Shown in pieces: positions 18,757-26,342 of a DNA stretch of 64,000 nucleotides. Below the pieces are notes generated by a model. That model ran no database searches. It saw only the letters and a program-made list of their open reading frames with translations, and had not been told where the DNA came from. The number at the start of each line of letters is the position of its first letter. Position 1 is the first letter of the stretch. Source of the stretch: Verrucomicrobiales bacterium. GTDB lineage: Bacteria; Verrucomicrobiota; Verrucomicrobiia; Verrucomicrobiales; DEV007. The DNA lies in the NCBI GenBank assembly GCA_029212615.1, contig JARGPJ010000003.1, positions 496,001 to 560,000 on the forward strand, given 5' to 3'. The translations under genes were made by a program, and so were the position numbers.

Positions 18757-19692
18757 TCACGAAAAGACGGCCTCAGCTGCGACGACATCAATCGCAATCT
18801 GAACCTTCAGCGCCTCGAGGTCGGCAAATTTTTTCTCAGGCCGAATGAATTCGACGAACTCAATTTCGAGATCCTCGCCGTAAATTTCATGGTCAAGCCC
18901 GAAGAGGTGAACTTCAAGAAGTCGCTTCATTTCCCCGCCTTCCACGGTGGGACGATAGCCGAGGTTGGCGATCCCGTTCCATCCGTCACCTGCTCCCGTC
19001 GCCTTAACCGCATACACTCCGGTAGGAGGTAACTGCTCACGATGCACGGTGAAGTTCGCGGTCGGAAATCCGAGGGTCCGTCCCAGCTTCCTGCCTTCGA
19101 TCACCGTACCAAAGACCGTGTAGTCACGTCCGAGGAGGGACTTGGCAATATCAAAATCACCCGCTCCTACGGCTTCGCGAATCCGCGTACTGCTAACTCG
19201 CATCGAATTTTCCTCCACTGTCCCAACCCCGGTAACACTAAAACCATGGCGGGAGCCCAGGGACTCCAGCAAAGCGACATCCCCGGAACGTTTCTTTCCG
19301 AATTTCCAATCCCGCCCCACACAGATACGGCTGATCCCATCTGCCGGTGAAGCCTTGAGCATGGTTTCAATAAACTGCTCTCCCGTCTGCTCCGCAAATT
19401 CCCCGTCAAAGGGAACGACGAGGACTTGCTGGATTCCCAGCTCCCGCTCAAACAGAACGAGCTTATGCCTCGGGGCGGTCAGGAGCCGGGGAGCGCTCCG
19501 GGGGGAAAGCACCTCCACCGGATGAGGATCGAAGGTAACGACAACGACCGATCCACCCTGCGCAGCCGCTGATTCTTTCGCTGCCTCAATGACCGCCTGA
19601 TGACCAAGGTGAACGCCATCAAACACACCGATGGCAAGATGAAGCGGCCCCGGAAGCCGGTTCAAATCCGCTATGTTAAAAAGGACCTCCAT
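18757..19692 (-). CDS. ribF: Bifunctional riboflavin kinase / FAD synthetase
   Basis: A 311-residue protein of usual RibF length. The N-terminal FAD synthetase nucleotidyltransferase half has AIGVFDGVHLGHQAVI (HxGH-type motif), FDPHPVE and the SSTRIREAV segment. The C-terminal flavokinase half starts near residue 185 with GTVIEGRKLGRTLGFPTAN, the kinase signature, and ends with FLGLDHEIYGEDL-like sequence. It converts riboflavin to FMN and FAD. The frame also reads from a GTG one codon earlier; the ATG is preferred. It follows truB by 25 bases, the common truB-ribF order. Confidence 0.96.
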   Translation of the reverse strand: MEVLFNIADLNRLPGPLHLAIGVFDGVHLGHQAVIEAAKESAAAQGGSVVVVTFDPHPVEVLSPRSAPRLLTAPRHKLVLFERELGIQQVLVVPFDGEFAEQTGEQFIETMLKASPADGISRICVGRDWKFGKKRSGDVALLESLGSRHGFSVTGVGTVEENSMRVSSTRIREAVGAGDFDIAKSLLGRDYTVFGTVIEGRKLGRTLGFPTANFTVHREQLPPTGVYAVKATGAGDGWNGIANLGYRPTVEGGEMKRLLEVHLFGLDHEIYGEDLEIEFVEFIRPEKKFADLEALKVQIAIDVVAAEAVFS

Positions 19693-19717
19693 CACTCGAT
19701 TTCGGACCGCAACAGGT

Positions 19718-20437
19718 TCACGCTCCGCGAAGTCGTGAGACCTCAGGAAGGGTCATCATTTTCGCGACGATGTCTTCGCGGTTACCGTGTTTCAATTCTT
19801 CAAAAGTGACAGCACGCTCGAGGTCAAATTTTCCGGAACGTGTCCGCCGGAGCGAGGAGAGGTGAGCGCCGCACCCAAGGTCCTCTCCGATATCATAGGC
19901 GTAAGTGCGAACATAAAAGCCTTTGCTGCACTTCACCGTGAAATCCACGGTCGGCAGCGTGATCCCGTCAATTCGATAGCTGAAGACGTGGACAAAACGG
20001 GGATCACGCTTCACCTCTTTGCCCTGGCGGGCGAGCTTGTAGAGCGGCACCCCGTCTTTTTTGATCGCGGAAACCATGGGGGGAATCTGGTAGAAATCGC
20101 CCTTAAATTTATCAAACGACTCTTTGATCTGCTCTTCCGTAAACTCAGGCACTTCACGCTCAATCTCAACGACACCCTCAGCGTCCTGCGTATTCGTTGT
20201 TTCTCCGAATTTAAGCGACCCTGTGTATTCCTTGTCTTCCGACATCAAAAGGTCCTGAATTTTTGTGGCCTTGCCGATCACGAGAATGAGAAGGCCGGTT
20301 GCCATCGGGTCAAGCGTCCCGCAATGGCCGATCTTTTTCGTGTTCAAGGTCCGGCGGGCCACTGCCACCACATCATGGGAGGTCATGTCCTGCCCCTTAT
20401 CCACAAGTAAAACTCCGTCGATAGTCTGATCGTTCAT
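19718..20437 (-). CDS. truB: tRNA pseudouridine-55 synthase
   Basis: A 239-residue TruB. The catalytic segment [22 protein letters not shown] contains the essential Asp near residue 43, preceded by [18 protein letters not shown]. Later come [30 protein letters not shown] and [16 protein letters not shown], the tRNA-binding and active-site loops. It isomerises U55 in the T-loop of tRNAs. At 239 residues it lacks the C-terminal PUA domain found in longer (about 300-residue) TruB proteins, which is a common short form. It is cotranscribed with ribF. Confidence 0.95.
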   Translation of the reverse strand: MNDQTIDGVLLVDKGQDMTSHDVVAVARRTLNTKKIGHCGTLDPMATGLLILVIGKATKIQDLLMSEDKEYTGSLKFGETTNTQDAEGVVEIEREVPEFTEEQIKESFDKFKGDFYQIPPMVSAIKKDGVPLYKLARQGKEVKRDPRFVHVFSYRIDGITLPTVDFTVKCSKGFYVRTYAYDIGEDLGCGAHLSSLRRTRSGKFDLERAVTFEELKHGNREDIVAKMMTLPEVSRLRGA

Positions 20438-20576
20438 AGTCTCTTAGCGATCCCGCGCGATTAATGGCGGAAGCGCGGAAAGTATCCCCCACCGCTCAAA
20501 TTGAAACCAATTATTTAGAAGATCCTCCTGCGACACCGCGATAACACGGTTGAGTCCTCCACTTAACCCTCTTCAA

Positions 20577-21881
20577 TCAACGCAAATCATAACAGATAAG
20601 CCGTGCCCCCAACTCACTCTGGTTGATGTAAAGCAGCCCGTTACTTAAGGACGGGGGTGCCCACGTTTCCGGCGCATAGAAAAGACGGGCCTTCGATCCG
20701 AGACGGAAGCCACTCGCGCCGAGATGCATTTGAATCAGCGCTCCGTTCTCACTGAGGCAGAGAAACTGACCGTCAACATGAAGGAGGTGAGCATGGCCCA
20801 GGCTGATCGGAATATCCCGCCCCTCCCAGGGAATCGTGGTTTTGTAGAAAGCTTCATTCCAGAGCATTCGTCCGGAAAATACATCGAAGGCGACCATAAG
20901 CCCCCCGTTGCCGCCAAACCCGTAGAGAATTTCATCGTGAAAAACCGGAGTCTGGAACTGACATCCAAACTCTCCCGACTGCCAACGCATCCGTGCATGA
21001 AAATTCTCATCATACTCAAGCATGATCCCCCCTTTGCCGTAGTCTTCCGTGATAAAAACCCGGTTCGGTCCGCAGGGCACCGGAGTTGCCGCATTAACGC
21101 TCGCAAAATTCTCCGAGCGCCACGGAAACGCGTCATCAATGCTCCCGTCGACCGGGTTAATCAAAAGCAGGCCCCCGTGCGGTGGCTTCACCATTCCCCC
21201 CGCAAAAACGAGGAGCCTGTCCTCCCCATTCACCGGCATGATCACCGGTGAAGCGTAGCTGCCGTTCCATTCGTGATCACTCGACCAGATCACCTCGCCA
21301 TCGGACTTATCCAAAGCGACAACACAGGCCGCATCAGCTCCGACTTGAACAATGAGCTTCTCTCCGTAAATCAAAGGACAGGACCCGTAGCCAAAGAAAA
21401 AAGGTGATGGACCAAACTCATCCGCCAGCTTCAGCTGCCAGGAAATCTCGCCACTGCTAAGGGCAAAACAAATCAGGTCGCCATCATTCCCAAGCGTGTA
21501 AACAAGACCCGTTTCCACATCAATGACGGGACTGGAGCGCGGAGTATCAGTGATCCCGTAACTCTGCGAAACGTCCACTGCATAGGAATGCGTCCAGATT
21601 TCTTTGCCCGTTTCCGCCTCAAGGCAGCGGACCTCCTCGGTCTCTGCAACTTGATGGATAAATACTAGTTTCCCATCAGCGATCACCGGCCCTGAATGCC
21701 CTTTTCCCCGCTCCACTTCCCACAAAACGGGAGGGCCCTCCGGTCCAAAATTGAGATTCAAGCCGCTTTCGGAACTGTGTAGATCCTGATTTGGCCCGAG
21801 AAAATGTGGCCAGTCCGCTGCAGCCACCGTCAAAGAGGTAGCAGCCATGATCATGAACCAACCGTATCGAAAACACTTCAT
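20577..21881 (-). CDS. Secreted PQQ-type beta-propeller protein
   Basis: About 434 residues from the ATG at 21881, chosen because it gives a clean signal peptide (MKCFRYGWFMIMAATSLTVAAA) right before the mature WPHFLGPNQD. The body is a series of PQQ-like beta-propeller blades with repeated GxVIWS / GEISWQ / GRMLWN and ALDKSDG-like turns. This is the pattern of outer-membrane-type (BamB-like) and planctomycete PQQ-binding-like proteins. The mature start WPHFLGP is characteristic of the latter. No PQQ or metal ligands are evident, so an enzymatic role is not supported. The gene is monocistronic; the divergent SDR gene starts 80 bases away. Confidence 0.88.
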   Translation of the reverse strand: MKCFRYGWFMIMAATSLTVAAADWPHFLGPNQDLHSSESGLNLNFGPEGPPVLWEVERGKGHSGPVIADGKLVFIHQVAETEEVRCLEAETGKEIWTHSYAVDVSQSYGITDTPRSSPVIDVETGLVYTLGNDGDLICFALSSGEISWQLKLADEFGPSPFFFGYGSCPLIYGEKLIVQVGADAACVVALDKSDGEVIWSSDHEWNGSYASPVIMPVNGEDRLLVFAGGMVKPPHGGLLLINPVDGSIDDAFPWRSENFASVNAATPVPCGPNRVFITEDYGKGGIMLEYDENFHARMRWQSGEFGCQFQTPVFHDEILYGFGGNGGLMVAFDVFSGRMLWNEAFYKTTIPWEGRDIPISLGHAHLLHVDGQFLCLSENGALIQMHLGASGFRLGSKARLFYAPETWAPPSLSNGLLYINQSELGARLICYDLR

Positions 21882-21961
21882 CACAGAACAGTAGGGCAAA
21901 ATGAGGTTCCAAGAATGCTTTTTTCTTGGAAATCCCACCCATTCACTGGCACGAAAAGGGT

Positions 21962-22720
21962 ATGCCAATCACCCCTGTTTCCCTCCACGGTCGCAAGGCC
22001 CTTGTCACCGGCGCCTCCAGCGGCATCGGACGCGCTATCGCTCTCGCTCTCGCCGAAAACGGAGCCACCGTGGCACTCCTCGCCCGCCGCGAAGAGCGCC
22101 TCCTCGAAGTGAGTTCAGAGATCTGCGAGAAAGGAGGAATTGCCTTCAGCGTTCCTGTCGATCTCGCTGATACCGATCTCACCCGGGACGCCGTACACAT
22201 GGCGGCAAGCAGTCTGGATGGACTCGACATCCTCATCAACGCGGCAGGAGTGGGGAGGCAGGCCAGGCTTACCGACGGAGATATCAATGACTGGAAAACC
22301 ATGTTGGACATCAACGTTCTCGCCCTCTCTGTCGTGACAAGGGAAGCACTCCCCTACTTTCCTGAAGAAGGCGGGCACATCGTGAATATCAGCAGCATGT
22401 CAGGTCATCGGGTCCCCGGAAAAGGCGGCTTCTATGCCGCGACAAAATTTGCCGTTCGAGCCCTCACCGAAGGACTCCGCCAGGAGCTTCGTGCTGCCGG
22501 GAGCCTTACCCGCGTCAGCAGTGTTTCACCCGGTTTCGTTGATACCGAGCTGCTCGACGAATACTTCGGCGGCAGCAGCGATGCGGCCAAATACGACGCG
22601 ATTGGTTATCCAATTCTAAAACCGGAAGACATTGCCGATCTCGTCATCCATCAGCTCACCATGCCGGCCACGGCCGAAGTCACCGACATCCTCGTTCGCC
22701 CGACTGCTCAGGCCACTTGA
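21962..22720 (+). CDS. Short-chain dehydrogenase/reductase (SDR)
   Basis: A 252-residue classical SDR. The cofactor motif TGASSGIGRAIAL (residues 16-28) is followed by an ARREERL segment suggesting NADP preference. NAAGVG is present, the catalytic Ser lies in NISSMSG, and the YAATKFAVRALTEGLRQEL segment has the Tyr-x3-Lys pair. SPGFVDTELLD follows. Substrate is unknown. The start at 21962 is preferred to 21926 because AAAAGGGT lies just before it. It is convergent with the methyltransferase gene, whose stop is 2 bases away. Confidence 0.92.
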   Translation: MPITPVSLHGRKALVTGASSGIGRAIALALAENGATVALLARREERLLEVSSEICEKGGIAFSVPVDLADTDLTRDAVHMAASSLDGLDILINAAGVGRQARLTDGDINDWKTMLDINVLALSVVTREALPYFPEEGGHIVNISSMSGHRVPGKGGFYAATKFAVRALTEGLRQELRAAGSLTRVSSVSPGFVDTELLDEYFGGSSDAAKYDAIGYPILKPEDIADLVIHQLTMPATAEVTDILVRPTAQAT

Positions 22721-22722
22721 GC

Positions 22723-23508
22723 TCAGAGCTTGATCGCCCGTGTCGCCGCGAACATCGGCATCCACCCCTGGAGTCGCGTCGACTCTTCATCCCAGTCATC
22801 TTCGTAGAAGCCCGTGATCGCAAAGCCGGCCTCACACTGACCGCCTATCTGCGCCTCCCAGCTGTGGCTGTATTCAACGCTGAGCTGGGCATCAAGTTGA
22901 TCCGAGAGCAGCTCAGCATCTGCATGCTCCATGTCTGAATACGGGAGGTGGTTTTTTACGACGACTTCTCCCGTCTCTTCAAGGATCTCATGATCGAACA
23001 AAAAGAACGCCGGATTCATGAACCCGCAAAGGATGCTTCCACCGGTCTTAAGCACACGGTGAGTCCCCTTCCAGACCGGGGCGAGATTTTCTGCAAAGAC
23101 ATTTGAAACCGGGTTGAAAATCAAATCAAAACTCCCTTCCGAAAACCCTGACAAATCCGCCATATCCCCCTGTTGCAAGACAACATTCAATCCGTGCTTC
23201 GCGCAGGTTTCCTCATCTTTCTCAAGCTGGATGTCGGATGCGTCAAAACTCGTCACTTCCGCTCCCGCCGCCGCGAAAACGGGAACCTGCTGACCGCCAC
23301 CGGAAGCGAGCGCAAGAATCTTCAGACCCGATAGATCAGGGTAGGTAGGAAACCATGAAAAGGGAACGTCCTTATTCGGCGTCAGAATCACCGACCACTC
23401 ACCTGCTTTCGCCCTTTCGAATACCTCATCCGGATACGGCGTGCTCCAGCGACATCCCTCCTGCGACTGCAGATTCCAGGCGTTACGATTGTATTCGAGG
23501 ATGTTCAT
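22723..23508 (-). CDS. Class I SAM-dependent methyltransferase
   Basis: A 261-residue enzyme with the Rossmann SAM-binding motif I as LKILALASGGGQQVPVFAAAG (variant GxGxG), the acidic ribose ligand in VTSFDASD, motif II QQGDMADLSGFSEGSFDLI and the post-motif PVSNVFAENLAPVWKGTHRVLKTGG. This set matches small-molecule class I methyltransferases. An aromatic-rich N-terminus (NAWNLQSQEGCRWSTPY) probably caps the substrate site. Substrate is unknown. It starts 3 bases after the pseudopilin-like gene and so is third in the NosR-like operon. Confidence 0.9.
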   Translation of the reverse strand: MNILEYNRNAWNLQSQEGCRWSTPYPDEVFERAKAGEWSVILTPNKDVPFSWFPTYPDLSGLKILALASGGGQQVPVFAAAGAEVTSFDASDIQLEKDEETCAKHGLNVVLQQGDMADLSGFSEGSFDLIFNPVSNVFAENLAPVWKGTHRVLKTGGSILCGFMNPAFFLFDHEILEETGEVVVKNHLPYSDMEHADAELLSDQLDAQLSVEYSHSWEAQIGGQCEAGFAITGFYEDDWDEESTRLQGWMPMFAATRAIKL

Positions 23509-23511
23509 TCC

Positions 23512-23925
23512 CTACTCCAACGATTGATTCTCGGTGCTGTCGAGTCGGAATTGTTCAATCTCTGTGCCCGGTTCATAAACCACGAGCTCGTATGTCTCCG
23601 CGATACTGTCGGTGCGATAACGTAGCCCGTCGGGCTCATCGATGTCCCCGAACGCGACACCGGTCCATGGGTTCACTACTTCAATATCGAGGCACTCCTC
23701 TTTTGTCAGAAAATGAACCAACTGTGAACCTGTCATAAACTCGCGGGGGTAAATTTCCTCCGCGACGTGATAGTTCTGCAACGCTTCCTGCACGATTAGA
23801 AGCATATCCCTGACTCGACGTTCCTCCCGTTTTTCAGCAATCGGAAATCCGATGAGAACACCGCCGGCCAGGACAATAAGGAAGAGTCCGGAAAAACGAA
23901 AGAAGATGGAACCTGCTTCCTTCAT
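23512..23925 (-). CDS. Type II secretion pseudopilin-like protein (GspG-like, no canonical leader)
   Basis: A 137-residue protein with a short N-terminus, one hydrophobic segment (residues 8-27), a helix (EKREERRVRDMLLIVQEAL) and a C-terminal globular part containing YPREFMTG, VNPWTGVAFGD and LRYRTDS. This is the layout and the VxNPWTGxxFG motif of GspG-like pseudopilins. The usual prepilin cleavage G/FxxxE is not evident, so membrane anchoring without processing is possible. The start at 23925 is fixed by the ATGA overlap with the upstream NosR-like gene stop. An earlier in-frame ATG is not needed. Confidence 0.6.
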   Translation of the reverse strand: MKEAGSIFFRFSGLFLIVLAGGVLIGFPIAEKREERRVRDMLLIVQEALQNYHVAEEIYPREFMTGSQLVHFLTKEECLDIEVVNPWTGVAFGDIDEPDGLRYRTDSIAETYELVVYEPGTEIEQFRLDSTENQSLE

Positions 23926-25154
23926 CCTAACCAAACGCTTAACGGAACCAGATAAATTATCGCAGCGACACTCAACAACCCCAATCCCATCCAATCGCGC
24001 TCACCAAACCTGGCTTTCCCGGAACGCTTCCTGACAAACTCCAGAAGCCAACCGGTCGGGCAGCCATATTTGCAGTAAGCCATCGGGAAAAACAGAGAGA
24101 TCACGAGACCGGCAATGGCCACGCAAATCGTGGCAATCCCTGCTGATTTGATCAAATACGCATCAAAGGGCTCAATCCCTGCGAGGTCAAAATCGAGCTG
24201 AAGAAAAGAAACCGCCACAACCACGACGACGAGCATCACCGGAATCCACCGCCCGATCCATTTCCCATCGAGAGGCAAAGGACGCTTCCACGTCGCAGGC
24301 ACGATCTTCATCATCCATCGCTGTAAATTTCCATGAGGACAAATGAACTGACAATAGACCGGTTGCTTCGTGAACCAGGGCAGGAGAAAGGCAGCGCCGA
24401 CAAAAACAACGAGTCCCGGGGTCGCTTCCCAGGGAATGCGGCTCTCGATCCAGCCGACCACGAGCGACTGCGCAATGAGGTCTCCCATCCAGAGCCCGAG
24501 AAGGCCGATTGTCGCGACGGAATACATCCAGCGCCACTTTTGCAGCGCTTTCTTTTTCCAGAAAGCAAAGAGGCAACCTCCTGCCAGGAAAGCGAGAAGA
24601 GCGAAGTCATTCCCGTGAAACTCCACCCGGCGATTGAGGCCATCCTCCCCTTTCGTAACGGCCAATCGATGCGTGATGCTTTCCATGACAGCTTCACTTG
24701 TTCGCGTCGCCCCGGAAACCCCGTAGATTCCCGCTTCGTTAAAATCAGAGATTTCACTGATCGCATCCCACGCACGACCGTTCCATGACTCCATGAAAAG
24801 GAATTCCATTTTCACATCTTCGACATGGCTGGGTGTGTCATAGCTCTGGCGGAAAGCAATCCCGACGCCTTTGTCCTCCGCATCAAAGACGACCAGTACG
24901 TCACTGGGCCCGGAGTAGCCGATGATGTCACGGGAGTCCGGCAACGTCCGAACCGCATAACCGATTCTATGTCCCGCCGCATCGACTACATCCAGCCCAC
25001 CTCGCGGCCCGGAATCGACCTTAAGCCGGTGGGCCCCCGGGAGAAACGCCTTCACCTCGGAGACCGTGATCGGCCAATCCCCCTGCACACGGATTCGCTC
25101 ATGGTGAGAGCGAATCAACCAGGCAATCGCAAGTAGCACCGCAAGCCGGTACAT
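23922..25154 (-). CDS. NosR/RnfG-like membrane protein with FMN-binding and 4Fe-4S-like motifs
   Basis: A 410-residue membrane flavoprotein. After an N-terminal anchor (1-15), residues 20-165 form an FMN-binding domain; its covalent-FMN site is GVSGATRTS (S-G-A-T). Six or so membrane helices follow, interrupted by two cysteine motifs, YCQFICPHGN and YCKYGCPTGW, similar to the CxxxCP ferredoxin-binding ends of NosR/NapH/RdxA. Each motif has only two Cys, so full clusters are doubtful. The family transfers electrons across the membrane. It heads the operon with the pseudopilin-like protein and methyltransferase, and is 81 bases downstream of the lipocalin gene. Confidence 0.85.
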   Translation of the reverse strand: MYRLAVLLAIAWLIRSHHERIRVQGDWPITVSEVKAFLPGAHRLKVDSGPRGGLDVVDAAGHRIGYAVRTLPDSRDIIGYSGPSDVLVVFDAEDKGVGIAFRQSYDTPSHVEDVKMEFLFMESWNGRAWDAISEISDFNEAGIYGVSGATRTSEAVMESITHRLAVTKGEDGLNRRVEFHGNDFALLAFLAGGCLFAFWKKKALQKWRWMYSVATIGLLGLWMGDLIAQSLVVGWIESRIPWEATPGLVVFVGAAFLLPWFTKQPVYCQFICPHGNLQRWMMKIVPATWKRPLPLDGKWIGRWIPVMLVVVVVAVSFLQLDFDLAGIEPFDAYLIKSAGIATICVAIAGLVISLFFPMAYCKYGCPTGWLLEFVRKRSGKARFGERDWMGLGLLSVAAIIYLVPLSVWLG

Positions 25155-25235
25155 CTGGAGGAAATGAGATTTGATTACCGATCATACCCCGAATCCCCGC
25201 GCCGCCAAGTTACCGGAAAAAGGGATGTCCAATCC

Positions 25236-26342
25236 TCACCGCAACTTTTCCGCGATATTGTCAGCGTATCCCGTCATTTCTAAAAATGCATGCCCGACTG
25301 CATTGCCACTATTGAGATCAATGACGTCACAGGCACCTTCCCAATAGCTGACGCCTCCAGTGCCGTTCGACATCTCCTGATTCGGCATCGTCGGGATGAG
25401 TTGAAAGCGACGCTTCACACCACGCTCCGGATCGAAGGTCTCAATGATCGGCGTGATCGGATAAACCGCGCCATTGGTTGGGCTCTCCCAACTACCCTGA
25501 TGAATCCAGCTGTACTCCCCCGGTTTCTGATGGGTCAATTCACCGGCAGGATTGATCCAGACCAACCTGGAATACTCAGACGGCTCACCGCTTTCAGTTC
25601 TGAGGACATAGCCCATGATCTCGCGCCCGTCGAAAAGCTGGAGGCAGGCCCAGTCCCAGCCCACTTGATTGCGGGCGAGCTGACTGCTCGAGATTTCGTG
25701 ATCCATCCAGGCGCTGCCATGGACTTCAAGCGTCTTTCCACCGAGCCTGAGGGTGCCTTCAACATCAAGCCGTGGAAAAGTGATATAATAGCTCGCCGCG
25801 GTGCCTTCGGGGCCTTTCCGTGAAACCCCGCCCTCCCCGAAAATCACATGACGCTTGTGAGGGGTCAGCTTCAGATCAAACCACGCCTCGGATTTGATCG
25901 ACCCCACTAACTTCATGCCGTTTCCCGCCGTGAGGAGTTTCCAATCCCCGTTAAATACGTCAAGCCCCCCTACTTTTGCCCCGGCATCCCAACCTCCACG
26001 ATTGAGTCGCTCTTCGTGAAGAAAGCGTCCTGTCTCCGGATCACTCAGCCCCATGTGTGCCAGGTAGATCTGAGATTCTCCGAAGGCCTCCCCTTTCTCA
26101 ACATCGACCGGTTCCTGCCCCAGTCTGAAAAAGGTTGCCTGAAATCCGAAGCGCTGATCACCTTCGAAGAGGTGCCCGGTGAGATACCACCACTCAATCT
26201 TAAAATCAGGATGGCTGCCATGATCTCCGGGAAACGTCAATCCGACCCCTGCTTCAGGAACACTCCAGAGAGCCTCCTCCTCTGCGAGGGAAATCCACAG
26301 CCCCGTAGAAACAATGATAAATATCCAGGATCGCAGGCTCAT
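25236..26342 (-). CDS. AttH/CrtC-like lipocalin-fold protein (predicted secreted)
   Basis: A 368-residue protein from the ATG at 26342, which overlaps the permease stop as ATGA. A short signal peptide (MSLRSWIFIIVSTGLWISLA) is followed by the CrtC/AttH double-lipocalin signature: FPGDHGSHPDFKIEWWYLTG, FGFQATFFRLG, AHMGLSDPETGRF, GSAWMDHEISSSQL, GWDWACLQLFDGREIMGYVLR. The family includes carotenoid 1,2-hydratases. In AttEFGH-type operons it is associated with ABC exporters of unclear substrate. Direct carotenoid activity is doubtful without crt neighbours. It is coupled to the permease and ATPase upstream. Confidence 0.85.
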   Translation of the reverse strand: MSLRSWIFIIVSTGLWISLAEEEALWSVPEAGVGLTFPGDHGSHPDFKIEWWYLTGHLFEGDQRFGFQATFFRLGQEPVDVEKGEAFGESQIYLAHMGLSDPETGRFLHEERLNRGGWDAGAKVGGLDVFNGDWKLLTAGNGMKLVGSIKSEAWFDLKLTPHKRHVIFGEGGVSRKGPEGTAASYYITFPRLDVEGTLRLGGKTLEVHGSAWMDHEISSSQLARNQVGWDWACLQLFDGREIMGYVLRTESGEPSEYSRLVWINPAGELTHQKPGEYSWIHQGSWESPTNGAVYPITPIIETFDPERGVKRRFQLIPTMPNQEMSNGTGGVSYWEGACDVIDLNSGNAVGHAFLEMTGYADNIAEKLR

